This document shows, in pieces, positions 25,132 through 33,511 of a stretch of DNA of 48,815 nt (positions are counted from its first letter, which is position 1; the number at the start of each line of letters is the position of its first letter). The stretch lies in NCBI GenBank assembly GCA_024641325.1, contig JAHEDJ010000003.1, positions 1 to 48,815 of the forward strand, in the 5' to 3' direction. The translations under genes and the position numbers were made by a program. Under the pieces are notes generated by a model, which saw only the letters and a program-made list of their open reading frames with translations, was not told the DNA's origin and searched no databases. The stretch is from a bacterium (lineage in GTDB: Bacteria > Actinomycetota > Acidimicrobiia > Spongiisociales > JAHEDJ01).

Positions 25132-26162
25132 ACCGGCCCCGCATCGCAACCGTGCTGTCTGCAAGAGAATGGGAACCGCGACTAGTCGACACTGCCCGCC
25201 GCGACCCTACCGTTCGCATCGTGCGGCGCGCCTATGAGCCGGCGGACCTCGAAAGAGCCGCCCCTCTCGATACCGTCATCGTCGGCTCGGAGACTTCGTG
25301 GATCACTTCGAATCGCATCCGGTCGATCCGGCGCAGCGGGACCCGGGTAGTCGGGGTGTATCCAATAGGCGATGTTCCGGGACGCGAGCTCTTGTGCCGG
25401 GGAGGCGCCGACGTCGCGCTGCCCGATACGACACCACCCGAGGAGCTCCTGACGGCTGCCGCTCTGGTCGCGACGGAAGCCCTCGACTCCGATCATGGCG
25501 GACGTCTCATATCGGTGACCGGGCCGAGAGGAGCTCCCGGGCGAACCGAGATCGCCGTGTCGCTTGCGCGGGGCATCGCGCAACGTAACAGGACCGCCAT
25601 TCTCGACCTCGACCTCGAGGCACCGGGCGTTGCCTTTCGTCTCGGTCTTCAGCCCGGACCGAGCCTTGTCGACATCGCCGACGCGCTCCGCTCGCTCGAT
25701 CGGCTGATCGCAACCAGGGCCGACTGCCCCGGGGACCTGACCGTGATCGGCGGGCCCTCCCCACTGCCTGCTGAGTCCGCGAAGCGATTCGGCCTGGCGG
25801 ATCTCCTCGAATCGATGCTGGCCGCCTTTGAGATCACGATCGCCGATGCTGGTCCATGGCAACCATCCAATGCGCTCCTCGCCACCAGCGATGAAGTGGT
25901 GCTCGTTTGCGACGCGCAACCGATGAATCTCATCAGAGCAGCCCGACTGGTCCACAACTGGGAGGGGCCGGTTCCCCGCGTAGTCATCAATCGCGTGGAG
26001 CCCGGGCACGAGGAAGCGACAGTCCGGCTCGCACGCCGCGCGCTGGGCCTCGAGCCACACATCACGATTCCGGAGGTGGACAATCGCCGGGATCCGAGCT
26101 CACCGTTTCCGGATGGGCTCCTTGCTCCCCTTGTAATCAGCCTCCTCTCAGAACGCGGCTGA
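25128..26162 (+). CDS. MinD/CpaE-like P-loop protein with altered Walker A
   Basis: The 344-residue product has a receiver-like N-terminal region (~1-125, with DTVIVGSETSWI and GGADVALPDTTPPEELLTAA) and a MinD/ParA-type C-terminal domain. The layout is that of CpaE-like proteins. The Walker A motif reads GPRGAPGRTE (~residues 130-139): both lysines of the KGGxGKT pattern are arginine. Other elements remain (AILDLDLEAPGVAFRLG, TIADAGPW, VINRVEPG). ATP hydrolysis is thus uncertain. The start GTG at 25128 overlaps the upstream stop. A hairpin follows the gene. Confidence 0.8.
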   Translation: MNRPRIATVLSAREWEPRLVDTARRDPTVRIVRRAYEPADLERAAPLDTVIVGSETSWITSNRIRSIRRSGTRVVGVYPIGDVPGRELLCRGGADVALPDTTPPEELLTAAALVATEALDSDHGGRLISVTGPRGAPGRTEIAVSLARGIAQRNRTAILDLDLEAPGVAFRLGLQPGPSLVDIADALRSLDRLIATRADCPGDLTVIGGPSPLPAESAKRFGLADLLESMLAAFEITIADAGPWQPSNALLATSDEVVLVCDAQPMNLIRAARLVHNWEGPVPRVVINRVEPGHEEATVRLARRALGLEPHITIPEVDNRRDPSSPFPDGLLAPLVISLLSERG

Positions 26163-26176
26163 CAGACCGGCCGTGC

Positions 26177-26194
26177 CTCGGGACGGGTCCCGAG
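26177..26194 (+). terminator. Hairpin after the MinD-like gene
   Basis: CTCGGGAC, GG, GTCCCGAG form an 8-bp perfect stem 14 bases after the stop codon and upstream of the bc-complex promoter region. No T-run follows. Confidence 0.5.
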
Positions 26195-26214
26195 CGGGAG
26201 GGGACTTAGGCCCA

Positions 26215-26242
26215 TTGTGCGCTGCGTCGAGGTCTGTACGGT
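26215..26242 (+). promoter_or_regulatory. Candidate promoter of the first bc-complex operon
   Basis: TTGTGC (26215-26220) and TACGGT (26237-26242) are 16 bases apart, 39 bases upstream of the Rieske ATG. Matches to consensus are modest, so confidence is low. Confidence 0.3.
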
Positions 26243-26280
26243 ATTGTGACGGAGAGGAACAACAGAACATTGGGGGCCGC

Positions 26281-26763
26281 ATGGCGAAGATGAGTCGGCG
26301 CACATTCTTGAGTCGCGTTACCACCACTATGGTCGGCGGGATCGGCGCGCTGATGGGCATCCCTACAGTCGCTTATCTCGTTTCACCCGCCAAGGCCAGG
26401 GGAGGGCTCGGGGTCGATGCCATACCCCTCGGACCGGCCGCCAAGGTACCGGTCGGGGAACCGACGCTGTTCAAAGCCGCCATCGAAAGAAAGACGGGCT
26501 GGGTCACGCAGACTGAGGAACTGGCGTTCTATATCTTTACCGAGGACGGCCGGAACTTCACCGCTATGTCGAACGTCTGCACGCACCTCGGATGCAGGGT
26601 TCGGTGGGTCGACGGCGACGAACAGTTCTTCTGCCCTTGCCACGCGGCCGTGTTCAACAAGAACGGAACGGTGGCATCCGGCCCTCCCCCAAGAGCACTT
26701 GATCAATACGAGATATCGGTCGAGGACGAACAGCTCTTCATCGTTGGAAAGGTCGAGGCATGA
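26281..26763 (+). CDS. Rieske [2Fe-2S] protein of cytochrome bc complex 1
   Basis: A twin-arginine type N-terminus (MSRRTFLSR followed by a hydrophobic helix) anchors the protein after export. The Rieske cluster ligands are in CTHLGC and CPCHAAVF, and GPPPRALDQYEI follows as usual. In a bc complex this subunit takes one electron from quinol at the Qo site and passes it to the c-type cytochrome. The 160-residue length fits the compact b6f-like type. GGGGG lies a few bases before the ATG. The stop overlaps the cytochrome b start. Confidence 0.95.
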   Translation: MAKMSRRTFLSRVTTTMVGGIGALMGIPTVAYLVSPAKARGGLGVDAIPLGPAAKVPVGEPTLFKAAIERKTGWVTQTEELAFYIFTEDGRNFTAMSNVCTHLGCRVRWVDGDEQFFCPCHAAVFNKNGTVASGPPPRALDQYEISVEDEQLFIVGKVEA

Positions 26764-27455
26764 TGGAGAAGATCGGCCTCTGGTTCGAAGAGCGGATGGG
26801 TTGGAGACCGATCTGGACGGCTCTGGCGCTTCGCAACATCCCCAAGGTCAACTGGTTCTACACGCTGGGCAGCGCAACGCTGCTGGTCATGATCAACCAG
26901 ATTCTCACCGGGATCCTGCTGACCATCTACTACGTGCCGAGCCCTCAAGACGCGTACAGCAGCGTTTCCTTCATCACCAACGAGATCACGGCCGGGTGGC
27001 TGATCCGCGGCCTCCACCACTGGGGAGCCAGCGCCATGGTGGTGCTGGCGGGACTTCATATGATCAGAGTGGTTGTTCACGGGGCCTACAAGTTCCCACG
27101 CGAGGTGACCTGGTTCACGGGCCTGGGACTCCTGGCCGTAACGATGGCATTCGGGTTCACCGGTTACCTGTTGCCGTGGGATCAGAAGGCCTACTGGGCC
27201 ACGACCGTAGGAACTCGGATGCTGGAAGTTGTCCCGGTCATCGGCCCATGGCTGCTCCGTTTTGCCCGCGGCGGTGAAGAGCTCTCCGCGGTCACCTTGA
27301 CCCGGTTCTACGGGATGCATATATGGGTTCTCCCGGCCGCTTTGCTGCTGTTGGTCGGAATCCACATGTTTCTCGTCGTTCGGATCGGAATCAGCGCACC
27401 CCCGAAGGCTGCCGAATCGGAGAGCGAAGAGCCCGACGTGGAGGTCGAGGCATGA
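26760..27455 (+). CDS. Cytochrome b (b6-like) of bc complex 1
   Basis: The 231-residue product has four membrane helices and the haem-ligating histidines of cytochrome b6 in LHHWGASAMVVLAGLHMIRV and FYGMHIWVLPAALLLLVGIHMF. The conserved FTGYLLPWDQKAYWA loop also marks the quinone pocket. It carries the two b haems of the quinol oxidase or reductase core. Its N-terminal helix (IGLWFEERMGWRP) resembles short-chain menaquinol-type complexes. The start overlaps the Rieske stop, and its stop overlaps the next start, so the three genes are tightly coupled. Confidence 0.95.
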   Translation: MMEKIGLWFEERMGWRPIWTALALRNIPKVNWFYTLGSATLLVMINQILTGILLTIYYVPSPQDAYSSVSFITNEITAGWLIRGLHHWGASAMVVLAGLHMIRVVVHGAYKFPREVTWFTGLGLLAVTMAFGFTGYLLPWDQKAYWATTVGTRMLEVVPVIGPWLLRFARGGEELSAVTLTRFYGMHIWVLPAALLLLVGIHMFLVVRIGISAPPKAAESESEEPDVEVEA

Positions 27456-29842
27456 AGCCGGAGGAGCGCTCCGAGTACCTCGAGAAGTACGCAGAGGACA
27501 AGAAGAAGGGGATTCCATTCTTCCCGGACGCCGTGTTCAAGGATGTCCTGGTCGGGTTCCTGGTTCTGGTCGTGCTCATCGCGCTTGCCTACTTCGGAGG
27601 CGCGCCGCTCGAAGAGCGGGCCAACCCGTCCGACAGCGACTACACCCCGCGCCCGGAGTGGTACTTCCTATGGCTGTTCCAATTGCTCAAGTACTTCCCT
27701 GGCAACCTCGAGTTCGTCGGAGTCATCCTCTTGCCGGCTCTCGGTTTCGCAGTCCTCTTTGCCATGCCGTACCTCGACAAGACCAAGCTCCGCCATTTCA
27801 GTAACCGCACCTGGGTGATGGGGTCGTTGGGTGTCGCTGTGGTAGGAATGGGATTTCTCACCGTTCAGTCGATGATCGACATCCCCTTGCCTGCGGATGT
27901 CACGGGCGAGATCAACGCGGCAGCACTCTTCACCGATAACTGCTCCGTATGCCACGGGGCCTCCATAACCATCAGCAGCGGAACGAACCTCCACGAAACG
28001 ATCGCGGGTGGCCATGAAGGCATGCCTGCGTTCGCTGCGACGCTTTCCACCGATGAGATAGACGCCCTGGCCGGGTTCGTCGTGTCACCGCAGGGCGGAG
28101 CCATCTTCACCGCCAACTGCGCTCAGTGTCACGACTCGGGAGATCTGGCAGCAGTCAGCCCGTTCGAACTTCAGGCTGCCCTCAGCCAGGGGACCGGATA
28201 TGCCGCCCACGCCGGCCTGGACATACCCGAGTGGGACGATGTCGTATTCGGACAGGATCGCACTGCACTGCTCAACTTCTTGCTGGCACCGGATGGCCAA
28301 CGTCTCTATACGCTCTACTGCTCCGAGTGCCACGGCCGGTCCATCGATTGGGAAGGCGACCGCGATCAACTCGAAGTCCTGATCCGCGAAGGCGGCAATC
28401 ACCTGGAGATGACCCAGTGGCGCGACGTCCTCCCGGAGAGTGAAATCATCCTTCTGGCGCAATATGTCGTGGAACCATCGACTTCACCCGACGGAGAACC
28501 CTTGTTCGCCCAGCACTGCTCGGACTGCCACGGCGTACGCGTACCGACGGCGCCCGATGTCGAAACCGCCATCGCCATAATCGCCGACGGTGCCGAACAC
28601 CGGTCTATGCCGCTCTGGGGAGACGTCCTGACGGAGGAGCAGCTCACCGCGCTCGTCACCTACACACTCGACGCCAGCCGTGGTACTCCCGTGATCATCG
28701 GGCAGGAGCTGTTCGGACGGCTTTGTTCGTCATGTCACGGTGACTTCGGAGAGGGCGGCCCTAACCCGTCGGACGCCTCCGACATCATTGCGCCGATCAG
28801 CACGGCTCTCTACCTGGAGACTCGCGACGACGCTACGTTGCGGGCGATCATCTCGAAGGGCCAGCCCGATCAGGGCATGGCGCCCTTCCTCGATTCAGAG
28901 GGCGGACCATTGACGGAGGATGAAGTAGCCGCCGTCGTGGCCTTCCTACGTTCATGGGAAGACGATCCACCCGTCGACTTCCCACCGGACCTGAGTCGTG
29001 GACCGGTCGCCGGCGGAAGCGCCCAGGTATTCAGCGCCTTCTGCGCACAGTGCCATGGTGACGACGGCGCCGGTGGCCCCGGCCTGGTCGGACCGTCTCT
29101 GACCTCGGATGAATTCCAGGATTCGCATACCGACGAATCGCTCCACGACGCGATCGCCCAGGGGCACGCAGCCACCTCGATGATCGCCTGGGGAGAGGTC
29201 CTCACGTCCAGCCAGATCGAAGGTCTGGTCCAACATATCCGTTCGCTCGGCGGCCGCGGCGCCGCCCAGACCATCGTCTACTCCCGCGACATCGCGCCGA
29301 TCTTCCAGGCGTCGTGCAGCGGGTGCCACGGCTCGTCCGGCGGATGGGATGCGGCGACGATGACCACCGTCATCGAAAGCGGCAATAGCGGTCCTGCTGT
29401 TGTCCCGGGCGACCCCGACGGAAGCACTCTGGTCAAGCGCCTGCGCGGCGATGGGAACCTGATGCCTCCTTCTTCGGCGCTTCCCGACAGTCAGATCGAG
29501 TTGATCGTGCAATGGATTGCCGGAGGAGCGACCGCCGAGGTTTCTGTCGGAGAAGGACCATCGGCCGACGGCGATTACACCTGGACGGCTGATGTCCGAC
29601 CGATCCTTCAGGCAAGCTGCAACGCCTGTCATGGATCCTCCGGTGGGTGGGACGCCTCGACGTACGACTCGACGATAAACAGCGGAAACAGCGGACCCGC
29701 CGTCATGCCTGGAGATGCGGATAACAGCACGTTCATCAAGCGATTACTCGGAGAAGGTGCCCTGATGCCCCCGCGAGCTCCGCTCTCGGACGACCAGATC
29801 GCGACTCTCATCTACTGGGTCAACAGCGGAGCAGCCGAGTAG
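27452..29842 (+). CDS. Fusion of cytochrome b subunit IV with an eight-haem cytochrome c
   Basis: The 796-residue product begins with a subunit-IV-like part (residues ~1-145): three membrane helices and the Qo-site motif RPEWYFLWLFQLLK. Eight CXXCH motifs follow (CSVCH, CAQCH, CSECH, CSDCH, CSSCH, CAQCH, CSGCH, CNACH) in consecutive small cytochrome domains. The last two domains are near-copies of each other (ASCxxCHGSSGGWDA, SGNSGPAV, LMPP) and resemble the PSCyt1-type domain. Usual actinobacterial QcrC has two haems, so this chain extends the electron path far outside the membrane. It is coupled to the cytochrome b gene. Confidence 0.93.
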   Translation: MKPEERSEYLEKYAEDKKKGIPFFPDAVFKDVLVGFLVLVVLIALAYFGGAPLEERANPSDSDYTPRPEWYFLWLFQLLKYFPGNLEFVGVILLPALGFAVLFAMPYLDKTKLRHFSNRTWVMGSLGVAVVGMGFLTVQSMIDIPLPADVTGEINAAALFTDNCSVCHGASITISSGTNLHETIAGGHEGMPAFAATLSTDEIDALAGFVVSPQGGAIFTANCAQCHDSGDLAAVSPFELQAALSQGTGYAAHAGLDIPEWDDVVFGQDRTALLNFLLAPDGQRLYTLYCSECHGRSIDWEGDRDQLEVLIREGGNHLEMTQWRDVLPESEIILLAQYVVEPSTSPDGEPLFAQHCSDCHGVRVPTAPDVETAIAIIADGAEHRSMPLWGDVLTEEQLTALVTYTLDASRGTPVIIGQELFGRLCSSCHGDFGEGGPNPSDASDIIAPISTALYLETRDDATLRAIISKGQPDQGMAPFLDSEGGPLTEDEVAAVVAFLRSWEDDPPVDFPPDLSRGPVAGGSAQVFSAFCAQCHGDDGAGGPGLVGPSLTSDEFQDSHTDESLHDAIAQGHAATSMIAWGEVLTSSQIEGLVQHIRSLGGRGAAQTIVYSRDIAPIFQASCSGCHGSSGGWDAATMTTVIESGNSGPAVVPGDPDGSTLVKRLRGDGNLMPPSSALPDSQIELIVQWIAGGATAEVSVGEGPSADGDYTWTADVRPILQASCNACHGSSGGWDASTYDSTINSGNSGPAVMPGDADNSTFIKRLLGEGALMPPRAPLSDDQIATLIYWVNSGAAE

Positions 29843-29895
29843 CGGCTCGGGGGTCCCGATTCGACACAGCGTCGGGTCGGGTTGCTACTCTCCTA

Positions 29896-29922
29896 CGCAC
29901 CCCGGTCACGCGCCGGGGTGCG
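29896..29922 (+). terminator. Strong hairpin between bc complex 1 and the GltD-like gene
   Basis: CGCACCCCGG, loop TCACGCG, CCGGGGTGCG form a 10-bp stem. A weaker hairpin (CCCGA...TCGGG) precedes it around 29855-29880. There is no T-run; it may end the first operon partly or act as an RNA processing signal. Confidence 0.5.
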
Positions 29923-29954
29923 TGCAGTAGGGTGTCGACGACGGAGCATTCGGG

Positions 29955-31751
29955 ATGGAGAAACTTCACTTCTTCGATGAGAACATCCCATGTCTGGCGG
30001 CTTGTCCGGTAAACACAAACGCCGGCATGTATGTTGCCGCGATCGCGGACGGCCAAGACGAACTGGCCTACCTGACCGCTCGCCTCCCCAACCCGTTCGC
30101 CTCGGTTTGTGGCCGGGTATGTGCAGCTCCCTGTGAGGATGCCTGCCGCCGTGGCGAGATCGACAAGCCGATCGCCATTCGCGCTCTCAAGCGGTTTGTC
30201 ACCGACCAGTTCGGCGTCGAAGCCGGAATGGACACCTACAAGCAGGTCGCAGCACCTCCCGATGTCTCCCGACCGGAGAGCATCGGCATCGTCGGGGGAG
30301 GCCCGGCCGGGCTCTCCGCAGCTCACGATCTTCGCCGCCTCGGGTACGCAGTCACGCTGTATGAAGCGACCCCGCAACTCGGCGGGATGATGCTGCTCGG
30401 CATTCCCGAATACCGCCTCGACCGGACCCTCCTGGCTGCGGAAATCAAGGCGATCACCGACCTCGGCGTCGACGTCCGCCTGAAGACCAAGCTCGGAGAG
30501 AACATCACGCTGGGCGAACTGCGAGATCGCCACGACGCCTTGTTCCTTTCAATAGGCGCGACGCTCGGCCGTGGGTTGGACCTCGAAGGCCATGAGGCGG
30601 ACGGAGTACTCAAGGCAATCGAGTTCCTGATCAACGCCAACCAGGGATTCGCAACCAGCATCGGCGAGAAGGTCGTGGTAATCGGCGGCGGTGACGTGGC
30701 CATGGACGCGGCCCGCACTGCCCTCCGTGCCGCTACCTACGACGAGATCGCAAGAAGAAATGCTGATTACGACGAAGGCCACGAACGGGCGTCGATGACC
30801 GAGGCCCTCGATGTCGCCCGAACTGCAGCAAGAACCGGCGCGCAGGACATAACGATCATGTCTCTGGAAGCGAAACACGAGATGCCGGCATCTGAGTTCG
30901 AAATCGAAGAGGCCGAGCACGAAGACATCACGTTCGTCAACCGCCGTGGGCCTGCCCGGATTCTCACCGAGAACGGCAAGGTCACCGGCATAGAGACGAT
31001 CGCCGTGACCCGGGTATTCGATGAGGATGGAAGGTTCTCACCCGAGTTCGACGAATCCGACCGTATGACGCTCGAGGCCGACACGATCATCATGGCAATC
31101 GGCCAGGCGATCGACGTCGAGGCGCTCGGCGATGATGGCCCCGAGATAAGCCCCCGGCGTACCATCCAGGTAGGCGAAGACAGCCTCGCTACCTCCCTAC
31201 CGAAGGTCTGGGCAGGCGGAGATGCCGCCCGCGGCCCGCGCACTCTCATTGAGGCAATCGCCGACGGCCGCCGCGCCGCCCGCGAGATCCACGAGGCATT
31301 CGGGGGCAGTTTCACCGAGGCGGATGCGGGAACCATGGTCCAGCTCGAGCAATTCCATCGCCTCGACGACGTCTATGACCGGGTTCCACGGGTGGACGTA
31401 CCAACCCTCTCCACCGACCGCCGGATCGGCCTGGCGGAAGTTGAAACAGGTTTCACCGTCGAGCAGGCCAGGTGTGAAGCGCAGCGGTGCCTTCGCTGCT
31501 TCGCCAACATCCTCCTCGACACCGACATATGCGTGTTGTGCGCGCTGTGCGCCGATGTCTGCCCGCTGGACCTCATTTCGCTGGTCCCTTCCGAGGAGAT
31601 CCATCCCGATGACCCGGGGGGCACCGCATTGATGTTGAATGAGCAAAGCTGCATCCGTTGTGCACTCTGCATTGAGCGCTGTCCGACGGATGCATTGTCG
31701 ATGGGTCTCTGGACCGGAGTTGGAGTGCCGACCGTGGGAGCAGCGGTATGA
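29955..31751 (+). CDS. GltD-like FAD/Fe-S oxidoreductase with C-terminal 2[4Fe-4S] ferredoxin domain
   Basis: The 598-residue product has an N-terminal Fe-S domain with the GltD cysteine pattern (CLAACPVNTNAG; CGRVCAAPCEDACRRGEID). FAD and NAD(P)H binding motifs follow (GIVGGGPAGLSAAHDLRR; VVIGGGDVAMDAARTALR; VWAGGDAARGPRTLIEAIADG). The C-terminal bacterial-ferredoxin domain has two cysteine clusters (CVLCALCADVCP and CIRCALCIERCP). Its stop overlaps the start of the second cytochrome b gene, so it is likely a soluble or membrane-associated NAD(P)H-oxidising (or ferredoxin-linked) module feeding that complex. No glutamate synthase large subunit is present. GGAG lies eight bases before the ATG. 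Confidence 0.92.
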   Translation: MEKLHFFDENIPCLAACPVNTNAGMYVAAIADGQDELAYLTARLPNPFASVCGRVCAAPCEDACRRGEIDKPIAIRALKRFVTDQFGVEAGMDTYKQVAAPPDVSRPESIGIVGGGPAGLSAAHDLRRLGYAVTLYEATPQLGGMMLLGIPEYRLDRTLLAAEIKAITDLGVDVRLKTKLGENITLGELRDRHDALFLSIGATLGRGLDLEGHEADGVLKAIEFLINANQGFATSIGEKVVVIGGGDVAMDAARTALRAATYDEIARRNADYDEGHERASMTEALDVARTAARTGAQDITIMSLEAKHEMPASEFEIEEAEHEDITFVNRRGPARILTENGKVTGIETIAVTRVFDEDGRFSPEFDESDRMTLEADTIIMAIGQAIDVEALGDDGPEISPRRTIQVGEDSLATSLPKVWAGGDAARGPRTLIEAIADGRRAAREIHEAFGGSFTEADAGTMVQLEQFHRLDDVYDRVPRVDVPTLSTDRRIGLAEVETGFTVEQARCEAQRCLRCFANILLDTDICVLCALCADVCPLDLISLVPSEEIHPDDPGGTALMLNEQSCIRCALCIERCPTDALSMGLWTGVGVPTVGAAV

Positions 31752-32485
31752 CGTTGGGTCAACGAATCAGGGAGAGCACGATCGGCCGTTCGATCTGGCG
31801 CGCAACCGATCGCGCCACGGAACGCGACCAGGCGGCGGGCCACTGGGCGAACTTCTTCCTGCATATCTATCCGGTAAAAGTGCGACGCAAGGAAATCACC
31901 TTCCGGTACTCCTGGTACCTGGGGGTGGCTTCGGCAGTGCTGTTCGGGTCGCTGATCGTCTCCGGCATCTACTTGATGTTCTTCTACGTGCCGTCCCCAA
32001 CGCAGGCATATGGCGACATCCTCAATCTCCAAACGCAGGTCGCGTTCGGGCAGTACATCCGCAACGTGCACCGCTGGTCTGCGCACCTCATGGTGCTCGT
32101 GGTCGCCGCCCACATGGCCCGTGTCTTCTACCGGGGCGCCTACAAGTCACCTCGCGAATTCAACTGGGGCATTGGTGTTGTGCTCCTGGTTCTGACACTC
32201 CTGTTGTCGTTCACCGGCTACCTGCTCCCGTGGGATCAACTTGCCTACTGGGCCGTGACCGTCGGAACCGAAATGGCCAGCTTCGTTCCTCTGATCGGGG
32301 ATACCGTCAAGGAAATGATGCTGGGCGGACCCGTGGTTGCGTCTTCGACGTTGCTCCGGTTCTACGTTTTACACGTTGCCGTACTGCCCGTTGCCCTCGT
32401 CCTACTGATAACCATCCATCTGTGGCGGTGGCGCAAGGACAGCATGCTCGACCCTGCGAAGGAGGGTGTTGATGTCGACGCCTAG
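31748..32485 (+). CDS. Cytochrome b (b6-like) of bc complex 2
   Basis: Four membrane helices carry the b-haem histidines in NVHRWSAHLMVLVVAAHMARVF and FYVLHVAVLPVALVLLITIHLW, and the loop FTGYLLPWDQLAYWA is conserved. The N-terminus is about 40 residues longer than in complex 1. The 245-residue chain is the haem-bearing core of a second quinone-cytochrome c complex. It is coupled by ATGA overlap to the flavoprotein gene upstream and overlaps the subunit IV gene by 14 bases. Confidence 0.95.
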   Translation: MTLGQRIRESTIGRSIWRATDRATERDQAAGHWANFFLHIYPVKVRRKEITFRYSWYLGVASAVLFGSLIVSGIYLMFFYVPSPTQAYGDILNLQTQVAFGQYIRNVHRWSAHLMVLVVAAHMARVFYRGAYKSPREFNWGIGVVLLVLTLLLSFTGYLLPWDQLAYWAVTVGTEMASFVPLIGDTVKEMMLGGPVVASSTLLRFYVLHVAVLPVALVLLITIHLWRWRKDSMLDPAKEGVDVDA

Positions 32486-33008
32486 ACCCGATCAGGAGAA
32501 CCCGGAGATCATCGGCGGGCAGCGAGTGCTGGGAGTAGTCCCCGGCAAGCCGCCGGGCGGAGACCGCAAGGTTCTCGATGAGCAAGAACCGGTGATGGTT
32601 TGGCCGCATCTGCTCGTCCGGCACGGCGTAGCCGCACTGGTGGTCATCGTCGTCGTTCTCTTGCTGGCCATCTTCTTCGATGCTCCGCTTCGGGAAATCG
32701 CCAATCCGACCCTGACACCAAATCCGGAGAAGGCTCCTTGGTATTTCGCTGCACTCCAGGAGTTGCTGGCATTGTTCCATCCGCTGGTAGCCGGCGTACT
32801 GGTTCCGGGAGCGATCATCCTCGGCCTCGCCGCTCTTCCCTACATGGACCGGAGCCCGAGGATCGAGCCCCGTTTCCGCAAAGTTGCAGTGGCGACCTTC
32901 ACGATCTTCATGGTTGTGTGGATCATCCTGACGATCATCGGATTCGCCTTCCGCGGCCCCAACTGGGGTTGGGTCTGGCCCTGGCAAGAGTGGTACGGAG
33001 AACTATGA
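32472..33008 (+). CDS. Cytochrome b C-terminal domain (subunit IV) of bc complex 2
   Basis: The 178-residue protein has a hydrophilic N-terminus of ~45 residues, then three membrane helices. The Qo-loop region reads NPEKAPWYFAALQELLALF: the place of PEWY is taken by APWY, so the glutamate of that motif is absent. The strong ribosome site AAGGAGG lies six bases before the ATG at 32472, which is preferred to the GTG two codons upstream. It pairs with the preceding gene to make a full cytochrome b. Confidence 0.92.
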   Translation: MSTPRPDQENPEIIGGQRVLGVVPGKPPGGDRKVLDEQEPVMVWPHLLVRHGVAALVVIVVVLLLAIFFDAPLREIANPTLTPNPEKAPWYFAALQELLALFHPLVAGVLVPGAIILGLAALPYMDRSPRIEPRFRKVAVATFTIFMVVWIILTIIGFAFRGPNWGWVWPWQEWYGEL

Positions 33009-33511
33009 GCAACGGAATCGGTCGAAGAGAGTTCCTTTCCAGGGCGTGGAAGTGGGGCGCCGCCCTCATCGGAGTGGCCGGCGGATGGACAACGTGGGAT
33101 GTCCTGCAACCCCGCATCACCGGCGGTTTCGGCGGGGTGATCAAGACGAAGGCAGCGGAAACGGTTCCGGATGCCGGCGTCGAGTCCATCCGAGCAGCCA
33201 GGACGTACCTGACGAAGATCGACGGCGCGGTTGTTGCCCTTTCGGAGAAGTGCCCGCACCTCGGTTGTCGGGTTCCGTGGTGTCCATCCTCCGGCCAGTT
33301 CGAATGCCCCTGCCATGGATCGGTGTTCAACAGAGCGGGTGAATACCGGGACGGCCCGACTCCTCGAGGTATGGATCGTTACGAGGTAGAAATCGTCGAC
33401 GGAATCGTTTTCGTCGATACAGGAGCAACGATCGCCGGACCTGCCCTCGGAGTCGAAACCCTCGACGAACCCGTCCTCGGCCCATCCTGTGAGGAGAGCT
33501 CTCATGGGTGA
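33005..33511 (+). CDS. Rieske [2Fe-2S] protein of bc complex 2
   Basis: A twin-arginine-like GRREFLSR segment and a membrane helix start the 168-residue protein. The cluster ligands are in CPHLGC and CPCHGSVF, followed by DGPTPRGMDRYEV. The C-terminal ~30 residues extend beyond the usual fold. The start ATG overlaps the subunit IV stop, and the end overlaps the cytochrome c gene by 8 bases. It serves as the high-potential electron acceptor from quinol in complex 2. Confidence 0.95.
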   Translation: MSNGIGRREFLSRAWKWGAALIGVAGGWTTWDVLQPRITGGFGGVIKTKAAETVPDAGVESIRAARTYLTKIDGAVVALSEKCPHLGCRVPWCPSSGQFECPCHGSVFNRAGEYRDGPTPRGMDRYEVEIVDGIVFVDTGATIAGPALGVETLDEPVLGPSCEESSHG

